The notes beneath the pieces are model-generated. The model did not search any database. It saw only the letters and a list, made by a program, of their open reading frames with translations, and was not told the DNA's origin. Below are positions 18,825 to 30,226 of a stretch of 64,000 nt of DNA, one piece after another. The DNA is from Jannaschia faecimaris (GTDB lineage: Bacteria; Pseudomonadota; Alphaproteobacteria; Rhodobacterales; Rhodobacteraceae). Position 1 is the stretch's first letter, and each line of letters starts with the position of its first letter. The position numbers and the translations under genes were made by a program. The DNA is taken from NCBI RefSeq assembly GCF_900107415.1, contig NZ_FNPX01000001.1:186001-250000 (forward strand). The letters run 5' to 3'.

Positions 18825-20332
18825 CCCAGTAGGGACTTTCCGGTCATTTCTTCCGGCTTTTCCAAACCCATCAACTGCAGCAGGGTTGGAGCAAGATCGC
18901 CCAACTTCCCGTCGCGCAGGGTAGCCCCCTCGGGTCCCCCCCACATGATCACGGGCACAGGATTCAGCGTATGCGCGGTGTGGGCCTTGCCGGTAACCGG
19001 ATCGACCATGGTTTCGCAATTGCCGTGGTCGGCGCAGACAATCATCGCGCCGTCAGTCCCCTCCAGCGCATCAAGTACCCGGCCAAGCGCGCGATCCACC
19101 GCCTCGCAGGCCGCCACAGCGGCCTTCAGATCCCCGGTATGCCCCACCATATCCGGGTTGGCATAGTTCACCACGATCAGGTCATAGCCCTTCTCGATGG
19201 CCGTCACGAAGTGATCCGTAACTTCCACGGATGACATCTCGGGTTGCAGGTCATAGGTCGCCACGTCGGGCGACTTGGGCATGAAGCGATCCTCCCCCTC
19301 CTCCGGCGTCTCGACACCGCCATTCAGGAAAAACGTCACGTGGGGGTATTTCTCGGTCTCGGCCAGGTGGAACTGCGTCAGGCCTTTGGTCGCCACCCAG
19401 TGCCCCAGCGTGTTGGGCACGGTCTGCTTGGGGAAAACCGTAGTCATGAAAGCGTCATGGGCCTCGGAGTAGTCGACCATGCCCAACATGTGCAGCCCCG
19501 GACGGCTTTGCGTCTCGAACTTGTCGAAATCGGGGGCCGCCAGCGCCGACAGGATTTCCCGCGCCCGGTCGGCCCGGAAGTTCAGGCAAAAGACGCCGTC
19601 ACCGTCCTTCATGCCCTCGTAATCCCCCAGGATAGTGGGCTGGATAAACTCATCGCTTTCATCCCGGTCGCGGGCGGCCTTCACGGCGGCGCGGGCATCG
19701 TCCACGCGTTCCCCCTCGCCCCAGACCATCGCGGCCCAGGCGCGTTGCACCCGGTCCCAGCGGTCGTCGCGGTCCATCCCGAAATAGCGTCCGATCAAGG
19801 TGCCCACCTTGGCACCCTCCGGCAGGTTGTCGAGCAGCGTATCGATGAACCCCTCGGCCGAACGGGGCGGCACATCGCGCCCGTCGGTTATCGCATGGAT
19901 CATAACCTTGACGCCCGCGTCCGTGACGGCCCGGGCCGCCGCAAGCAGGTGGTCAAGATGCCCATGCACACCCCCGTCCGAGACGACGCCCATCAGGTGC
20001 GCAGTGCCACCCGTCTCCTTAAGTTTCGCGATCCAGTCCGTCAGCGCGGGTTCCTCGGCAAAGGCACCGTCGCTGATCGACTTGTTGATCAGGCCCAGGT
20101 CCATCCATACGACGCGGCCCGCCCCGATGTTCATATGACCGACTTCGGAATTGCCCATCTGTCCCTCGGGCAGGCCGACTGCCGGGCCGAACGTGGTCAG
20201 CGTCGCATGCGGGCAGGTCGCCATCAGCCGGTCGAAATTCGGGGTGTCGGCACAATCGGGGGCCGATTGTTCGGGCCGGTCGGAAATTCCCCAACCGTCC
20301 AGGATGCACAAGATGACCGGTTTGCGTCGCAT
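18821..20332 (-). CDS. gpmI: 2,3-bisphosphoglycerate-independent phosphoglycerate mutase
   Basis: A Mn2+-dependent enzyme of 503 residues in the alkaline phosphatase superfamily that interconverts 3- and 2-phosphoglycerate in glycolysis and gluconeogenesis. The N-terminal metal motif ILDGWG and the phosphoserine nucleophile Ser62 in MGNSEVGHMNIGAGR are present. Later metal ligands lie in NYANPDMVGHTGD and CADHGNCE. GGAGTGAC precedes the ATG. Its stop overlaps the EnvC-like gene, so a glycolytic enzyme and wall-hydrolase genes share a transcript, an arrangement I recall as common in Rhodobacterales. Confidence 0.96.
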   Translation of the reverse strand: MRRKPVILCILDGWGISDRPEQSAPDCADTPNFDRLMATCPHATLTTFGPAVGLPEGQMGNSEVGHMNIGAGRVVWMDLGLINKSISDGAFAEEPALTDWIAKLKETGGTAHLMGVVSDGGVHGHLDHLLAAARAVTDAGVKVMIHAITDGRDVPPRSAEGFIDTLLDNLPEGAKVGTLIGRYFGMDRDDRWDRVQRAWAAMVWGEGERVDDARAAVKAARDRDESDEFIQPTILGDYEGMKDGDGVFCLNFRADRAREILSALAAPDFDKFETQSRPGLHMLGMVDYSEAHDAFMTTVFPKQTVPNTLGHWVATKGLTQFHLAETEKYPHVTFFLNGGVETPEEGEDRFMPKSPDVATYDLQPEMSSVEVTDHFVTAIEKGYDLIVVNYANPDMVGHTGDLKAAVAACEAVDRALGRVLDALEGTDGAMIVCADHGNCETMVDPVTGKAHTAHTLNPVPVIMWGGPEGATLRDGKLGDLAPTLLQLMGLEKPEEMTGKSLLG

Positions 20333-20359
20333 GATGTCACTCCGAAAATGATGCCTGCG

Positions 20360-20824
20360 TTAGACCCGATGATAGGGGCTGCCCGCAAGGATGGAGGCTG
20401 CCCGGTACAGCTGTTCGGCGACCATTACCCGGACGAGCATGTGCGGCCAGACCATCGCGCCGAGACTGATGGCCAGATCGGCACGATCACGGACGCAGGG
20501 GGAAAGTCCGTCGGCACCGCCGATAACCAGTGCGACATCTCGCGCTTCGTCGCGCCAAGAGCCCAGATCTGCGGCAAACTCCGGTGAAGTCGGATGCCGT
20601 CCACGTTCGTCAAATACCACAAGCGCGGCACCGGAGGGGATCGCCTTGGCAATCAGCTCCCTTTCCGCTTCCATTCCGCCTCCGCGCGCGTCGAGCTCGT
20701 TGACCATAACCGGCGGCAGGCCCAGACCCCGCCCCGCCTTGGCGAAACGGTCCAGGTAGTCCTCCACCATCACCTTTTCGGGGCCCTTGCGCAGGCGCCC
20801 GACGCAGATGAGGTGGATCTTCAC
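20360..20824 (-). CDS. rlmH: 23S rRNA (pseudouridine1915-N3)-methyltransferase
   Basis: A 154-residue SPOUT-class enzyme that methylates pseudouridine 1915 in helix 69 of 23S rRNA on assembled 70S ribosomes. The family features are seen: N-terminal KIHLICVGRL, the cofactor-knot segment LVIGGADGLS, and the C-terminal MLVRVMVAEQLYRAASILAGSPYHR. Its start is 1 base after the rsfS stop, so the two ribosome-related genes are co-translated. Confidence 0.96.
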   Translation of the reverse strand: MKIHLICVGRLRKGPEKVMVEDYLDRFAKAGRGLGLPPVMVNELDARGGGMEAERELIAKAIPSGAALVVFDERGRHPTSPEFAADLGSWRDEARDVALVIGGADGLSPCVRDRADLAISLGAMVWPHMLVRVMVAEQLYRAASILAGSPYHRV

Positions 20825-20825
20825 G

Positions 20826-21242
20826 TCAGGTGCTGCGCGCCGGTTCGGCAGCCGGGTCCAACCACATCTTTTCTAGCTGGTAGAATTCGCGCACTTCCGG
20901 ACGGAAGATGTGGACGATCGCGTCGCCCGCATCCAGCAGGACCCAGTCGCCCTGGCCCTTGCCTTCGGTCCGCGCATTGCGGCCGAGACTGGCCTTCAAC
21001 CGCTCCGAGAGTTTCTCGGCAAGCGCGCCGACCTGACGGGTGGAACGCCCCGAACATACGACCATATGGTCCGCGATCGAGGATTTTCCGGCAAGGTCAA
21101 TCGTAACGATATCCTCCGCCTTTTCCTCTTCGAGAGTTTTAAGGATAAGTGCCAGGATCTCGTCGCTGGCGGCTTTGTCCGCGCCGGGGCGGCTCTGGGT
21201 GTCGGAAGGCAGGGTCCGATCCTCCGGGTATGGGTGCGCCAT
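20826..21242 (-). CDS. rsfS: ribosomal silencing factor RsfS
   Basis: RsfS binds ribosomal protein uL14 and blocks joining of the subunits when nutrients are scarce. The 138-residue product contains the family core: ILKTLEEEKAEDIVTIDL, SSIADHMVVCSGRSTRQV and GDWVLLDAGDAIVHIFRPE. The frame runs 71 codons further upstream, but that part is Arg/Pro-rich and not conserved, so the ATG at 21242 is chosen. This is the first gene of the leftward operon rsfS-rlmH-gpmI-envC-ctpA-rppH; its promoter should lie in 21243-21461. Confidence 0.93.
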   Translation of the reverse strand: MAHPYPEDRTLPSDTQSRPGADKAASDEILALILKTLEEEKAEDIVTIDLAGKSSIADHMVVCSGRSTRQVGALAEKLSERLKASLGRNARTEGKGQGDWVLLDAGDAIVHIFRPEVREFYQLEKMWLDPAAEPARST

Positions 21243-21461
21243 GTGGACGCCAAGTATGGGGAATAAGTTAGCACCGGGACCATCGTCCGGCAACGCTGAC
21301 CGCCTATGCACTGCCCGCAGGCAGAGTTCAATCCATCGGACACAAGGCGGCAAAAACGGGCGCGGCGTCGGTTTTGCCGATGCGAGGCTTGGGGAACGGA
21401 TCGATCGAGCGCCGCAACCCCGGGCGATTCGCGGCAGGCAGACGCGCCACACCATGAAGGG

Positions 21462-22784
21462 TCAGCCGAAGGGCATATTCAAGATACCCGGAGGCCGTTG
21501 CTCCGTCCAAGGCTGAGCCCTGTGCATCTGCCGTGCAAGGTGGATCAGATCGCTGTCGCGGCCCCGTTTGCCGATTAATTGCACGCCCATCGGCAACCCA
21601 CCGTGGAACCCAACGGGCACCGAAATCGCCGGCACACCGATCAGCGATGCGGGAATCACCGCTTCCATCCAGCGATGGTAGGTGTCCATGGATCGCCCCG
21701 CGATGGACTTCGGCCAATCGAGCCTCGCGTCGAAGGGGAAGCACTGCGCCGCCGGCAGGGCGATGACGTCCACCGGCACCGACTCCATCCGCCGGGCCCA
21801 TCTGGCACGAATCGCGCTGGCTTGCGTCACGTCGTCGAGGGTCAGGGTGCGGCCCCGCTCCACTTCCCAATGCATCTCGGGTTTGGATCCGGCGGCAAAG
21901 GCGTCGGTCCAAAGCGGCTTGATTTTCTGCCAGATCGAGAAGCTGCGCAGCGTGGTCCAACTGTGCCAGATGTCCGGCGCACGCATCGGCGGGGCCAGCG
22001 GACCGGCCAGACCGTCGAGCGCGGTTTCACACAAGGCCAGCACACCGTCTTCCATCGGATAAGCCCCGCCCCAGTCACCGACCCATCCGACCTTCAATGG
22101 GCGAGCGTCTTGCTTGCGGTAGCCGGGTGCGAGCACCCCGAGAAGCAGTTCCAGGTCGTCCGGTGTGCGCGCCATCGGGCCATCGGTCGACAGCGGATGC
22201 AGGATCGGATCGCCCGCTGGTGCGGCAGGGACCATGCCGTGCGTGGGGCGCATGCCGAAGACGTTGTTCCAAGCCGAAGGATTGCGCAGGCTGCCCATCA
22301 TGTCGGACCCGTCCGCCAGCGCCAGAAGACGCGCGGCCAGCGCCGCCCCGGCCCCGCCAGATGATCCACCCGCGCTGCGACTGCGGTCCCAGGGGTTCAG
22401 CGTCGTTCCATAGACGGCATTATAGGTGTGGCTGCCGAGGCCGAACTCCGGCGCGTTGGTCTTGCCGATCAGGATCGCTCCCGCGCCACGCAAAGCCGCA
22501 GCCGTGGGTCCATCGACGGTCGGCACGTTGTCGGCAAAGGCCGCGTGGCCATAAGTCGTGCGGATGCCTGCCGTCTCGGACAGGTCCTTCACCGCCATGG
22601 GCAGCCCCGACAAGCGGCCCGGCCGCGGGGCCGCAGCCTCGGCCAAGAGCGTTTCGCGGTCCCGTAGCGCGACCACGGCGTTCAGATCACTTGCCGCGAC
22701 CCGGTCCAGCGTCTCGGCCGTCACGTCGCGTGGATCGGTACGGCCACTTCGCATTCCGACAATCAGGCTGCTGGCGTCAGTCAT
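21462..22784 (-). CDS. amidase-signature family hydrolase
   Basis: A 440-residue Ser-cisSer-Lys amidase. By spacing, the triad is Lys66 (AVKDLSE), Ser141 (AGGSSGG) and Ser165 (GSLRNPS). The usual GSDTGGS around the nucleophile reads GSDMMGS here, so substrate preference may be shifted. The start at 22784 overlaps the mscS gene by 8 bases; an upstream frame extension of 46 codons is ignored. It could hydrolyse small amides. GatA is unlikely: the protein is short, and no gatB/gatC genes are nearby. Confidence 0.85.
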   Translation of the reverse strand: MTDASSLIVGMRSGRTDPRDVTAETLDRVAASDLNAVVALRDRETLLAEAAAPRPGRLSGLPMAVKDLSETAGIRTTYGHAAFADNVPTVDGPTAAALRGAGAILIGKTNAPEFGLGSHTYNAVYGTTLNPWDRSRSAGGSSGGAGAALAARLLALADGSDMMGSLRNPSAWNNVFGMRPTHGMVPAAPAGDPILHPLSTDGPMARTPDDLELLLGVLAPGYRKQDARPLKVGWVGDWGGAYPMEDGVLALCETALDGLAGPLAPPMRAPDIWHSWTTLRSFSIWQKIKPLWTDAFAAGSKPEMHWEVERGRTLTLDDVTQASAIRARWARRMESVPVDVIALPAAQCFPFDARLDWPKSIAGRSMDTYHRWMEAVIPASLIGVPAISVPVGFHGGLPMGVQLIGKRGRDSDLIHLARQMHRAQPWTEQRPPGILNMPFG

Positions 22785-24144
22785 GGCCCAGCTTTGCAGC
22801 ATCGTCCGGCCCTTCAAGGGACATCTCGGGGCGATCGTCGTCCAGCATTCGAACCTCCCGCTGGGGGAAGGGAATAGAGATGCCGTGTTCCTTGAACGCA
22901 TCCCAAAGTGCCAGGTACACATTGCCCCGAATATTGGTCAGGCCGTCCGTCGGGTCATGGATCCAGAACCGCAGGATGTAATCGACCGAGGAATCGCCGA
23001 AGCCCACGATGTGGCAAACCGGGGCCTTGGACGTGAGCACGCGCTTGGTGCTCGAAGCCGCCTCGATCGCAACCTTCCGCACCAGATGCGGGTCATCGCC
23101 GTAGGCCGTGCCGAAATAGATGTCGAGCCGGACAAGATGGTTCGAATGGGACCAGTTCACCACAAGACCAGTGATCAGGTCCTCGTTCGGGACGAGGTAT
23201 TCCTTGCCATCGCGCGTGGTGATCGACACGTAGCGCGCGGTCAACGAATTGATCCAACCGAAGGTATCACCGATGGTGATGACGTCGCCGGGCTTGATCG
23301 ACTTGTCGAGCAGGATGATAACGCCTGACACCAGGTTCGACACGACCTTCTGCAAACCGAAGCCCAAGCCGACACCGATTGCACCCGACAGAACCGCAAG
23401 GCCCGTCAAATCAAAGCCAATCGCCTTCAAGCCCAAGAAGAACGCCCCGGCATAGAGGACGATCTGCATCAGCTTGACCACCAGCACCCGCATGGATGGG
23501 CTGATGTCCTCGTTCTTGGAGATCCGGCTGGACGTGGTGTGCGCCAGGAACCGCGCGGCAGTGAAAAGGATGCCGATCACGACCAGTGCGGTGATCGCCC
23601 CCAGAAGCGACAACCTGAAATCTCCGAAGCTGATCGCGAGGCTGTCGAGAAGTTGCTTCGTTTCGTCCAGAACGCCAAGGTAGAATAGCGTCACATAGGC
23701 CCACAGGCCCCAGTTCACGATCTTGCGCAGGAACGGGTTGCGCACCAGGCGCGCCACGAAACTGACGATCATCCACGCGAGGCCAATGGTCGCCGCCAGC
23801 CCCACGAGGTAGCTGCGCGAGGGCCAGCGGAAGAGCTCCAGCATCACGAAATAGACGGACCAGGCCAGCAACGCGAAGGCGATCAGGCCCAGCCGATTGC
23901 GCACGATCACGAGCCAGCGCAATTGCCATTTGGGACGTCCAGTCTGGCTACGCATCCAGGTGGTCATCCGCTCGACCGCCCATTTGCGGAAGAGCCATGC
24001 CAGCACCATCATGGCCAGGATGATCAGAAGCTGCCAAAGCTTCCACCCCGGCTCCAGCAGATCGGACAAGAAGGTCAGCCCCGTATTCCAGAGCCGGTCC
24101 AGTTCGTCCCTGAGCGGGATCGTTTCGAGGATATCTTCTTCCAT
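22777..24144 (-). CDS. MscS-family mechanosensitive ion channel
   Basis: A 455-residue channel with about six predicted membrane spans before the conserved pore helix. The signature glycine/alanine-rich TM3 is GLAVLSGAIGVGLGFGLQKVVSN. The beta domain follows (KPGDVITIGDTFGWINSLTARYV split over two strands) and then the soluble cage domain. The family opens under membrane tension to release solutes in osmotic downshock. The extended N-terminus places it among larger MscS paralogues rather than E. coli MscS itself. It is co-transcribed with the amidase gene, overlapping by 8 bases. Confidence 0.92.
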   Translation of the reverse strand: MEEDILETIPLRDELDRLWNTGLTFLSDLLEPGWKLWQLLIILAMMVLAWLFRKWAVERMTTWMRSQTGRPKWQLRWLVIVRNRLGLIAFALLAWSVYFVMLELFRWPSRSYLVGLAATIGLAWMIVSFVARLVRNPFLRKIVNWGLWAYVTLFYLGVLDETKQLLDSLAISFGDFRLSLLGAITALVVIGILFTAARFLAHTTSSRISKNEDISPSMRVLVVKLMQIVLYAGAFFLGLKAIGFDLTGLAVLSGAIGVGLGFGLQKVVSNLVSGVIILLDKSIKPGDVITIGDTFGWINSLTARYVSITTRDGKEYLVPNEDLITGLVVNWSHSNHLVRLDIYFGTAYGDDPHLVRKVAIEAASSTKRVLTSKAPVCHIVGFGDSSVDYILRFWIHDPTDGLTNIRGNVYLALWDAFKEHGISIPFPQREVRMLDDDRPEMSLEGPDDAAKLGHD

Positions 24145-24491
24145 GGGTCACTATGGGGCGATGCCCCCGTGAGATACAATAATTGATCGCCGGGTCGGTC
24201 GAGGCTGCTCTTGCGCGGTCAGGAGGACGTGCTTGCCGGGACTGTCTTGACCCGAGATGCCGATCCGAAGGTCATACATTGGCACGGATTCAACCACCTT
24301 GCCGGATCGTCTTGTGGCGTTGGCGTCGAAGGGGTATCTGCACGGCCATGAAACGCGTGCACGACCTTTGCGACCACGACTTCCTGCCCTGGCGGTTCTT
24401 TGGGCGTGCCCACGGGGTTCAGGCGGGCGGCTGATCCGCCATGACACCCCGAACACCCTATTCCGAATTTCTATCCGCGGGAGACTCCGCA
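24145..24491. other. gene-free divergent region between mscS and leuC
   Basis: No credible protein gene is seen in these 347 bp. The rightward frame that runs into leuC from 24441 gives only 17 extra codons of no conserved character. Both the leftward mscS and rightward leuC promoters must be here. I looked for a leucine-rich leader peptide with an attenuator hairpin and did not find one. The region is unusually long for this gene-dense window. Confidence 0.45.
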
Positions 24492-25913
<1,422 letters not shown>

Positions 25914-25934
25914 CCCCGTCAGCGGGCTGATGTA

Positions 25935-25960
25935 ACCGGGGCCTTGCAAATGGCCCCGGG
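25935..25960 (+). terminator. hairpin after leuC
   Basis: CCGGGGCC at 25936-25943 pairs with GGCCCCGG at 25952-25959 around an 8-base loop, 22 bases after the leuC stop. There is no T-run afterwards, so it may act as a weak or Rho-assisted terminator or as an mRNA 3'-end stabiliser. Confidence 0.5.
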
Positions 25961-26023
25961 TTCCGAAGTGGCCGGGCGGGACGGAGTCCCCGATTTCAAG
26001 GAAGTCGCCCCGGTGCCTGCCAG

Positions 26024-27136
26024 TCAGTTCGAGGCGAGATTGATCGACGGCGTGAAGGCCATCAGGTTGCCCAGCATCACGTAGTCGCCCTCTGCTTCGC
26101 ATGTCGGCAGGGTCAGCATCAGATCCTGCGTCCGGGTCGTATCATCGGCGGGAATGAAGATCGTTCCCGCGACAACCTTCTGACCGCAGTTCTCGGCCAG
26201 AATCGGGGCTTCGATGCTGACGGTGGCGGCCTGAGCGGCAGGCGCGGTGTAGACCAGCGCGACATTAGCCTGCGCTAGGTCGGCATCGCCCAGAATCGTC
26301 ATATATCCGCCGTTACCTGTGAGCGCGCGCGCGGCGTCCCTCGGCTTCAATTGGGAGACATGCGCTTCACTTCCATAGATTGCGGCGGCGTCTTCGAATG
26401 CGTGCATTTCAAGACCCAAATTGCCCTGCCAATAAAGAACGGCGCGGTTGTAATCACCCATGTCGCGCACTTCCGTCAGGAGGCTGACCGGCGGATGGTC
26501 TTCCACGACAACAGCGACGGTTGCGGCCGCTGAAAGGGCTGGCAACTCCAGATCGATCCCACCGTCAGAGTCGAGCGTGAAGGCGGTTTGAAGGTCACCC
26601 TGAAAGATGTCGACGCGGGAACCGGCGTCGCAAGGGGCCAGAATTTTCAGCGCGATGATGGCGCCGGCGCGGGCCGTGGCCGTTGCCGCCACATCACAAT
26701 CCACGCTCACCACAGGGGCCTGCGCCTCGATCTCGGCATCAGATATGGTCAGTTCCGCGGGCGCGACGGGCGTCGGTGGTGGCGTGGGGTCGGCAACTGC
26801 CTGCGTCTGCTGGAGAGCCTGTACCCCGCTGATCCGTGTCGGAGGCAGTTGCGCCACCGCCGGTGGTTCCTGCGGGAGCTTGGGGAGGGCACCGGGACCA
26901 GACTTCAATTGCGCCGGACCCTGCAGGATCGCCGATACCTGGACCGGATCGGCACCAAGAAACGTCACTCCACCGAAAATTCCCGTCGCGACAACGGAAA
27001 GGCCGACAGCAGCGAGCCGGACCGGGCCCTGCGCCTTGATCGCAGACAAAGGCTGGTACTTTGATCCGGTAGACGAAGCGGCCTGAACGGCACTAGGCTG
27101 ATTATTGTCAAGCGCGTCGAATTCTTCCTGGGTCAT
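26024..27136 (-). CDS. membrane-anchored periplasmic hypothetical protein beside secA
   Basis: A 370-residue protein: a cytoplasmic N-terminus, one membrane span (about residues 40-61, LAAVGLSVVATGIFGGVTFL), a proline/glutamine-rich linker, then a periplasmic domain of about 240 residues with several cysteines (VDCD, LAPCDAG, ENCGQ, LPTCEAEG). GAGGA 8 bases before the ATG at 27136 supports the start. In several roseobacter annotations a similar gene next to secA is, from memory, called 'translocase'; nothing in the sequence supports such an activity. It lies 152 bp downstream of secA on the same strand, beyond a hairpin. Confidence 0.72.
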   Translation of the reverse strand: MTQEEFDALDNNQPSAVQAASSTGSKYQPLSAIKAQGPVRLAAVGLSVVATGIFGGVTFLGADPVQVSAILQGPAQLKSGPGALPKLPQEPPAVAQLPPTRISGVQALQQTQAVADPTPPPTPVAPAELTISDAEIEAQAPVVSVDCDVAATATARAGAIIALKILAPCDAGSRVDIFQGDLQTAFTLDSDGGIDLELPALSAAATVAVVVEDHPPVSLLTEVRDMGDYNRAVLYWQGNLGLEMHAFEDAAAIYGSEAHVSQLKPRDAARALTGNGGYMTILGDADLAQANVALVYTAPAAQAATVSIEAPILAENCGQKVVAGTIFIPADDTTRTQDLMLTLPTCEAEGDYVMLGNLMAFTPSINLASN

Positions 27137-27245
27137 CGGTTCAGTCCTCGGAAACATGGCGTTACCGAGGGGGTGTCAGGAAAATCAGGCGATTCTTGGG
27201 AATCTGCCGCACTATTCAGCGACGGCGCTGTACGGGATGTCTCGT

Positions 27246-27273
27246 TGTCGCCCCGGATAAAACCGGGACGACA
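27246..27273 (-). terminator. hairpin between secA and the downstream gene
   Basis: TGTCG-c-CCCGG at 27246-27256 pairs with CCGGG-a-CGACA at 27263-27273, ten pairs with one internal mismatch and a six-base AT loop. It sits 16 bases after the secA stop on the minus strand. No T-run follows on that strand, so termination is plausible but not certain. Confidence 0.5.
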
Positions 27274-27288
27274 GGCGTTTGAAGAGGC

Positions 27289-30042
27289 TCAGTAGGCCCC
27301 GTGGCAGTGTTTGAACTTCTTGCCCGATCCGCACGGACACAAGTCGTTGCGTCCCGGGTTGCCCCATGTCTTTGGATCGCCTTCGTCAAAGTCGGAGGCG
27401 GCCTCAAGGACATCGGCCTGCAGCGGGGTGGCGACCGGAGCTGCGGCCTCTGCCCCACCGTTTTCGGCAGGTGGGGCAGGTGTCGCGGATACGGCGGGTT
27501 GGCCCTGCGCGGCGCGCTGCTGGGCGACCAATTGCTCCATCATCTGCTTGCGCTCGTCCTCCGAGAGCGGACGCACCTTCGACAGCTTCTTGGTAACCTC
27601 GACCCGGAGACTGTCGAGCATCGTCTCGAACAATTGGAAGCCCTCGGTCTTGTACTCGTTCAGCGGGTCACGCTGCGCGTAGCCCCGGAAGCCCACGACC
27701 GACCGCAAATGCTCCAGCGTCAAGAGATGGTCACGCCATTTGCCGTCGATCGTCTGCAACAGGAACTGCTTCTCGATCTGGCGCATCTGCTCCTCGCCGA
27801 AGGCGTCAAGTTTCTCGGCCATCAGTTTGTCGGCCTCCTCATAGAGGCGTTCGCGCACGACCTCCTGATCGACACCGTCCTCCTCGGCCCAGGCCATGAC
27901 CGGAGCATCGACATTCAGCGTCTCGATTACAGCGGCATAGAGGCCCTTGGCATCCCATTGATCGGCATATGACTTCGGCGGCAAGTAGGTATCGACCAAG
28001 TCGTCGATCACCTGTTGGCGCATGTCCTCCGCGATTTCACCGATGTCTTCGGCGTCCATGATTTCCAGGCGTTGCTCGAACACGGCCTTACGCTGGTCGT
28101 TCATCACGTCATCGAACTTCAACAGCTGCTTGCGCATGTCGAAATTACGCCCCTCGACCTTGGCCTGTGCGCGCTCCAACGACTTGTTCACCCACGGGTG
28201 CACAATCGCCTCGCCTTCTTTCATGCCAAGGGTGTTGAGCACCTTTTCCAGACGCTCCGACCCGAAAATCCGCATCAGGTCATCGTCCAGCGACAGGAAG
28301 AACACGGACCGCCCCGGGTCGCCCTGACGGCCGGACCGGCCGCGCAACTGGTTGTCGATGCGGCGGCTTTCATGGCGTTCGGTCGCCAGAACGAACAGGC
28401 CGCCCGCATCCAGAACCTTCTGCTTGTCGGCGGCATGTTCGGCTTCGATTCGTGTGCGGACCTCGTCGGGGTGGGCATCTGGGTCGGCTGCCAGTGCCTC
28501 AAGGACCTTCATCTCGACGTTTCCGCCCAACTGGATGTCGGTCCCGCGTCCGGCCATGTTCGTGGCGATGGTGATAGCACCCGGCTTGCCTGCGTCTGCG
28601 ATGATCTGCGCTTCCTGCTCGTGCTGGCGAGCATTCAGAACATTATGCGTCAGGCCATCGGTCGTCAGCAGCTGGGACAGCATCTCGGACTTTTCGATGG
28701 ATGTTGTTCCGACCAGCACGGGCTGGCCTTTTTCGTGGGCCTTCTTGATCTCGATCACGACCGCTTCGTACTTCTCGCGCGCAGTTCGATACACTTGGTC
28801 GTGCTCGTCTTCGCGGGCGATGGGCCGGTTCGTCGGCACTTCGACCACGCCCAGACCATAGATCGACATGAACTCCTCGGCCTCGGTCGCCGCGGTGCCA
28901 GTCATTCCGGAAAGCTTGTCATACAGACGGAAGTAATTCTGGAACGTCACCGATGCCAAGGTCACGTTTTCGGGCTGGATGGCGACGCCTTCCTTTGCCT
29001 CGATCGCTTGGTGCAGGCCGTCCGACAGGCGGCGACCGGCCATCATGCGGCCGGTGAATTCGTCGATCAGGACGACCTCGTCGTTGCGCACGATGTAGTT
29101 CTGATCCTTCTGGAACAACTTGTGCGCGCGAAGGCCCTGGTTGACGTGGTGCACGATAGTCGTCGACTCGGGGTCATAGAGCGACTGATCCTCGGGCAGG
29201 ATCCCGGCGGTGACCAAACGTTGTTCCAGCCATTCGTTGCCCTCGTCGGTGAACTGGACTGACCGCTGTTTTTCGTCCTTGGTGAAATGCTCGTCCTTGA
29301 TTTCGGGGATCAGACGGTCGACGCGGGTATAAAGGTCGCTGCGGTCTTCGGACGGGCCCGAAATGATCAGCGGAGTGCGCGCCTCGTCGATCAGGATGGA
29401 GTCCACCTCGTCCACGATCGCGAAATTGTGCCCGCGCTGCGCCATGTCAGCCTTGGTGGCCCGCATGTTGTCGCGCAGGTAATCGAAGCCCAGTTCGTTG
29501 TTGGTGGCATAGGTGATATCGGCCTTGTAAGCCGCGCGCTTCTCGTCATCGGGCTGCTGCGGGACGACCACGCCGGTGGTCATGCCAAGCGCGGAATATA
29601 CCTTGGCCATCCACTCCGCGTCGCGCCGCGCAAGGTAGTCGTTAACGGTGACGACGTGAACGCCCTTGCCCGACAGCGCGTTCAGATACGCCGGGAAGGT
29701 CGCGACGAGGGTCTTGCCCTCCCCGGTCTTCATCTCGGAGATGTTACCCTGATGCAGGAAGATCCCGCCCAGCAACTGCGTGTCGAAAGCGCGCAGACCA
29801 AGAGCCCGCCGCGCGGCTTCCCGGCAGTTGGCAAAGGCCTCGGGCAGCAGCGCGTCCAGGCTCTCGCCCTTGTGCGCACGGGCGGAAAGCGCCTCTGTCC
29901 GCTCCTTGATCTGGTCGTCCGAAAGCTTTTCGAACTCCGGCTCCAGCGCGTTGATCTGATCGACGATCTTCAGGGTCGCCTTGACCTTACGGTCGTTGGG
30001 TGTTCCGAGCACCTTCTTCGCGATTGCACCAAGTCCAAGCAT
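27289..30042 (-). CDS. secA: preprotein translocase ATPase SecA
   Basis: The motor that drives unfolded preproteins through SecYEG. In 917 residues one sees Walker A MKTGEGKT (104-111), Walker B region [12 protein letters not shown], the second nucleotide-binding domain with [11 protein letters not shown] and [11 protein letters not shown], and the helical scaffold. The C-terminal zinc-binding SEC-C tail has Cys902, Cys904, Cys913 and His914, which bind SecB/ribosomes. It is divergent from the PPIase gene, with 184 bp between the starts. Confidence 0.98.
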   Translation of the reverse strand: MLGLGAIAKKVLGTPNDRKVKATLKIVDQINALEPEFEKLSDDQIKERTEALSARAHKGESLDALLPEAFANCREAARRALGLRAFDTQLLGGIFLHQGNISEMKTGEGKTLVATFPAYLNALSGKGVHVVTVNDYLARRDAEWMAKVYSALGMTTGVVVPQQPDDEKRAAYKADITYATNNELGFDYLRDNMRATKADMAQRGHNFAIVDEVDSILIDEARTPLIISGPSEDRSDLYTRVDRLIPEIKDEHFTKDEKQRSVQFTDEGNEWLEQRLVTAGILPEDQSLYDPESTTIVHHVNQGLRAHKLFQKDQNYIVRNDEVVLIDEFTGRMMAGRRLSDGLHQAIEAKEGVAIQPENVTLASVTFQNYFRLYDKLSGMTGTAATEAEEFMSIYGLGVVEVPTNRPIAREDEHDQVYRTAREKYEAVVIEIKKAHEKGQPVLVGTTSIEKSEMLSQLLTTDGLTHNVLNARQHEQEAQIIADAGKPGAITIATNMAGRGTDIQLGGNVEMKVLEALAADPDAHPDEVRTRIEAEHAADKQKVLDAGGLFVLATERHESRRIDNQLRGRSGRQGDPGRSVFFLSLDDDLMRIFGSERLEKVLNTLGMKEGEAIVHPWVNKSLERAQAKVEGRNFDMRKQLLKFDDVMNDQRKAVFEQRLEIMDAEDIGEIAEDMRQQVIDDLVDTYLPPKSYADQWDAKGLYAAVIETLNVDAPVMAWAEEDGVDQEVVRERLYEEADKLMAEKLDAFGEEQMRQIEKQFLLQTIDGKWRDHLLTLEHLRSVVGFRGYAQRDPLNEYKTEGFQLFETMLDSLRVEVTKKLSKVRPLSEDERKQMMEQLVAQQRAAQGQPAVSATPAPPAENGGAEAAAPVATPLQADVLEAASDFDEGDPKTWGNPGRNDLCPCGSGKKFKHCHGAY

Positions 30043-30226
30043 CTGTCGTCCTGCCTCTCGCGCCCTTGCCGACCGCGCGAACGCCCCATATCAGAAGGGG
30101 GAAATCACGGACGGGCGCGGTGAAAATAAGTCCTCACCGCACTTAAGACCGGCCCCCACGGGTGTCAACGAACGCCCCCCGCGGGACGCATCGAAACAAT
30201 GGCCAACCTGGCCTGAAAGGATCGAA

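Noticed and set aside
24441-24491. ATG 17 codons upstream as the leuC start
   Set aside because: The extra residues are not conserved, and the GGGAGAC ribosome site belongs to the ATG at 24492.
28015-29262. A 415-codon rightward open frame
   Set aside because: Antisense to secA.
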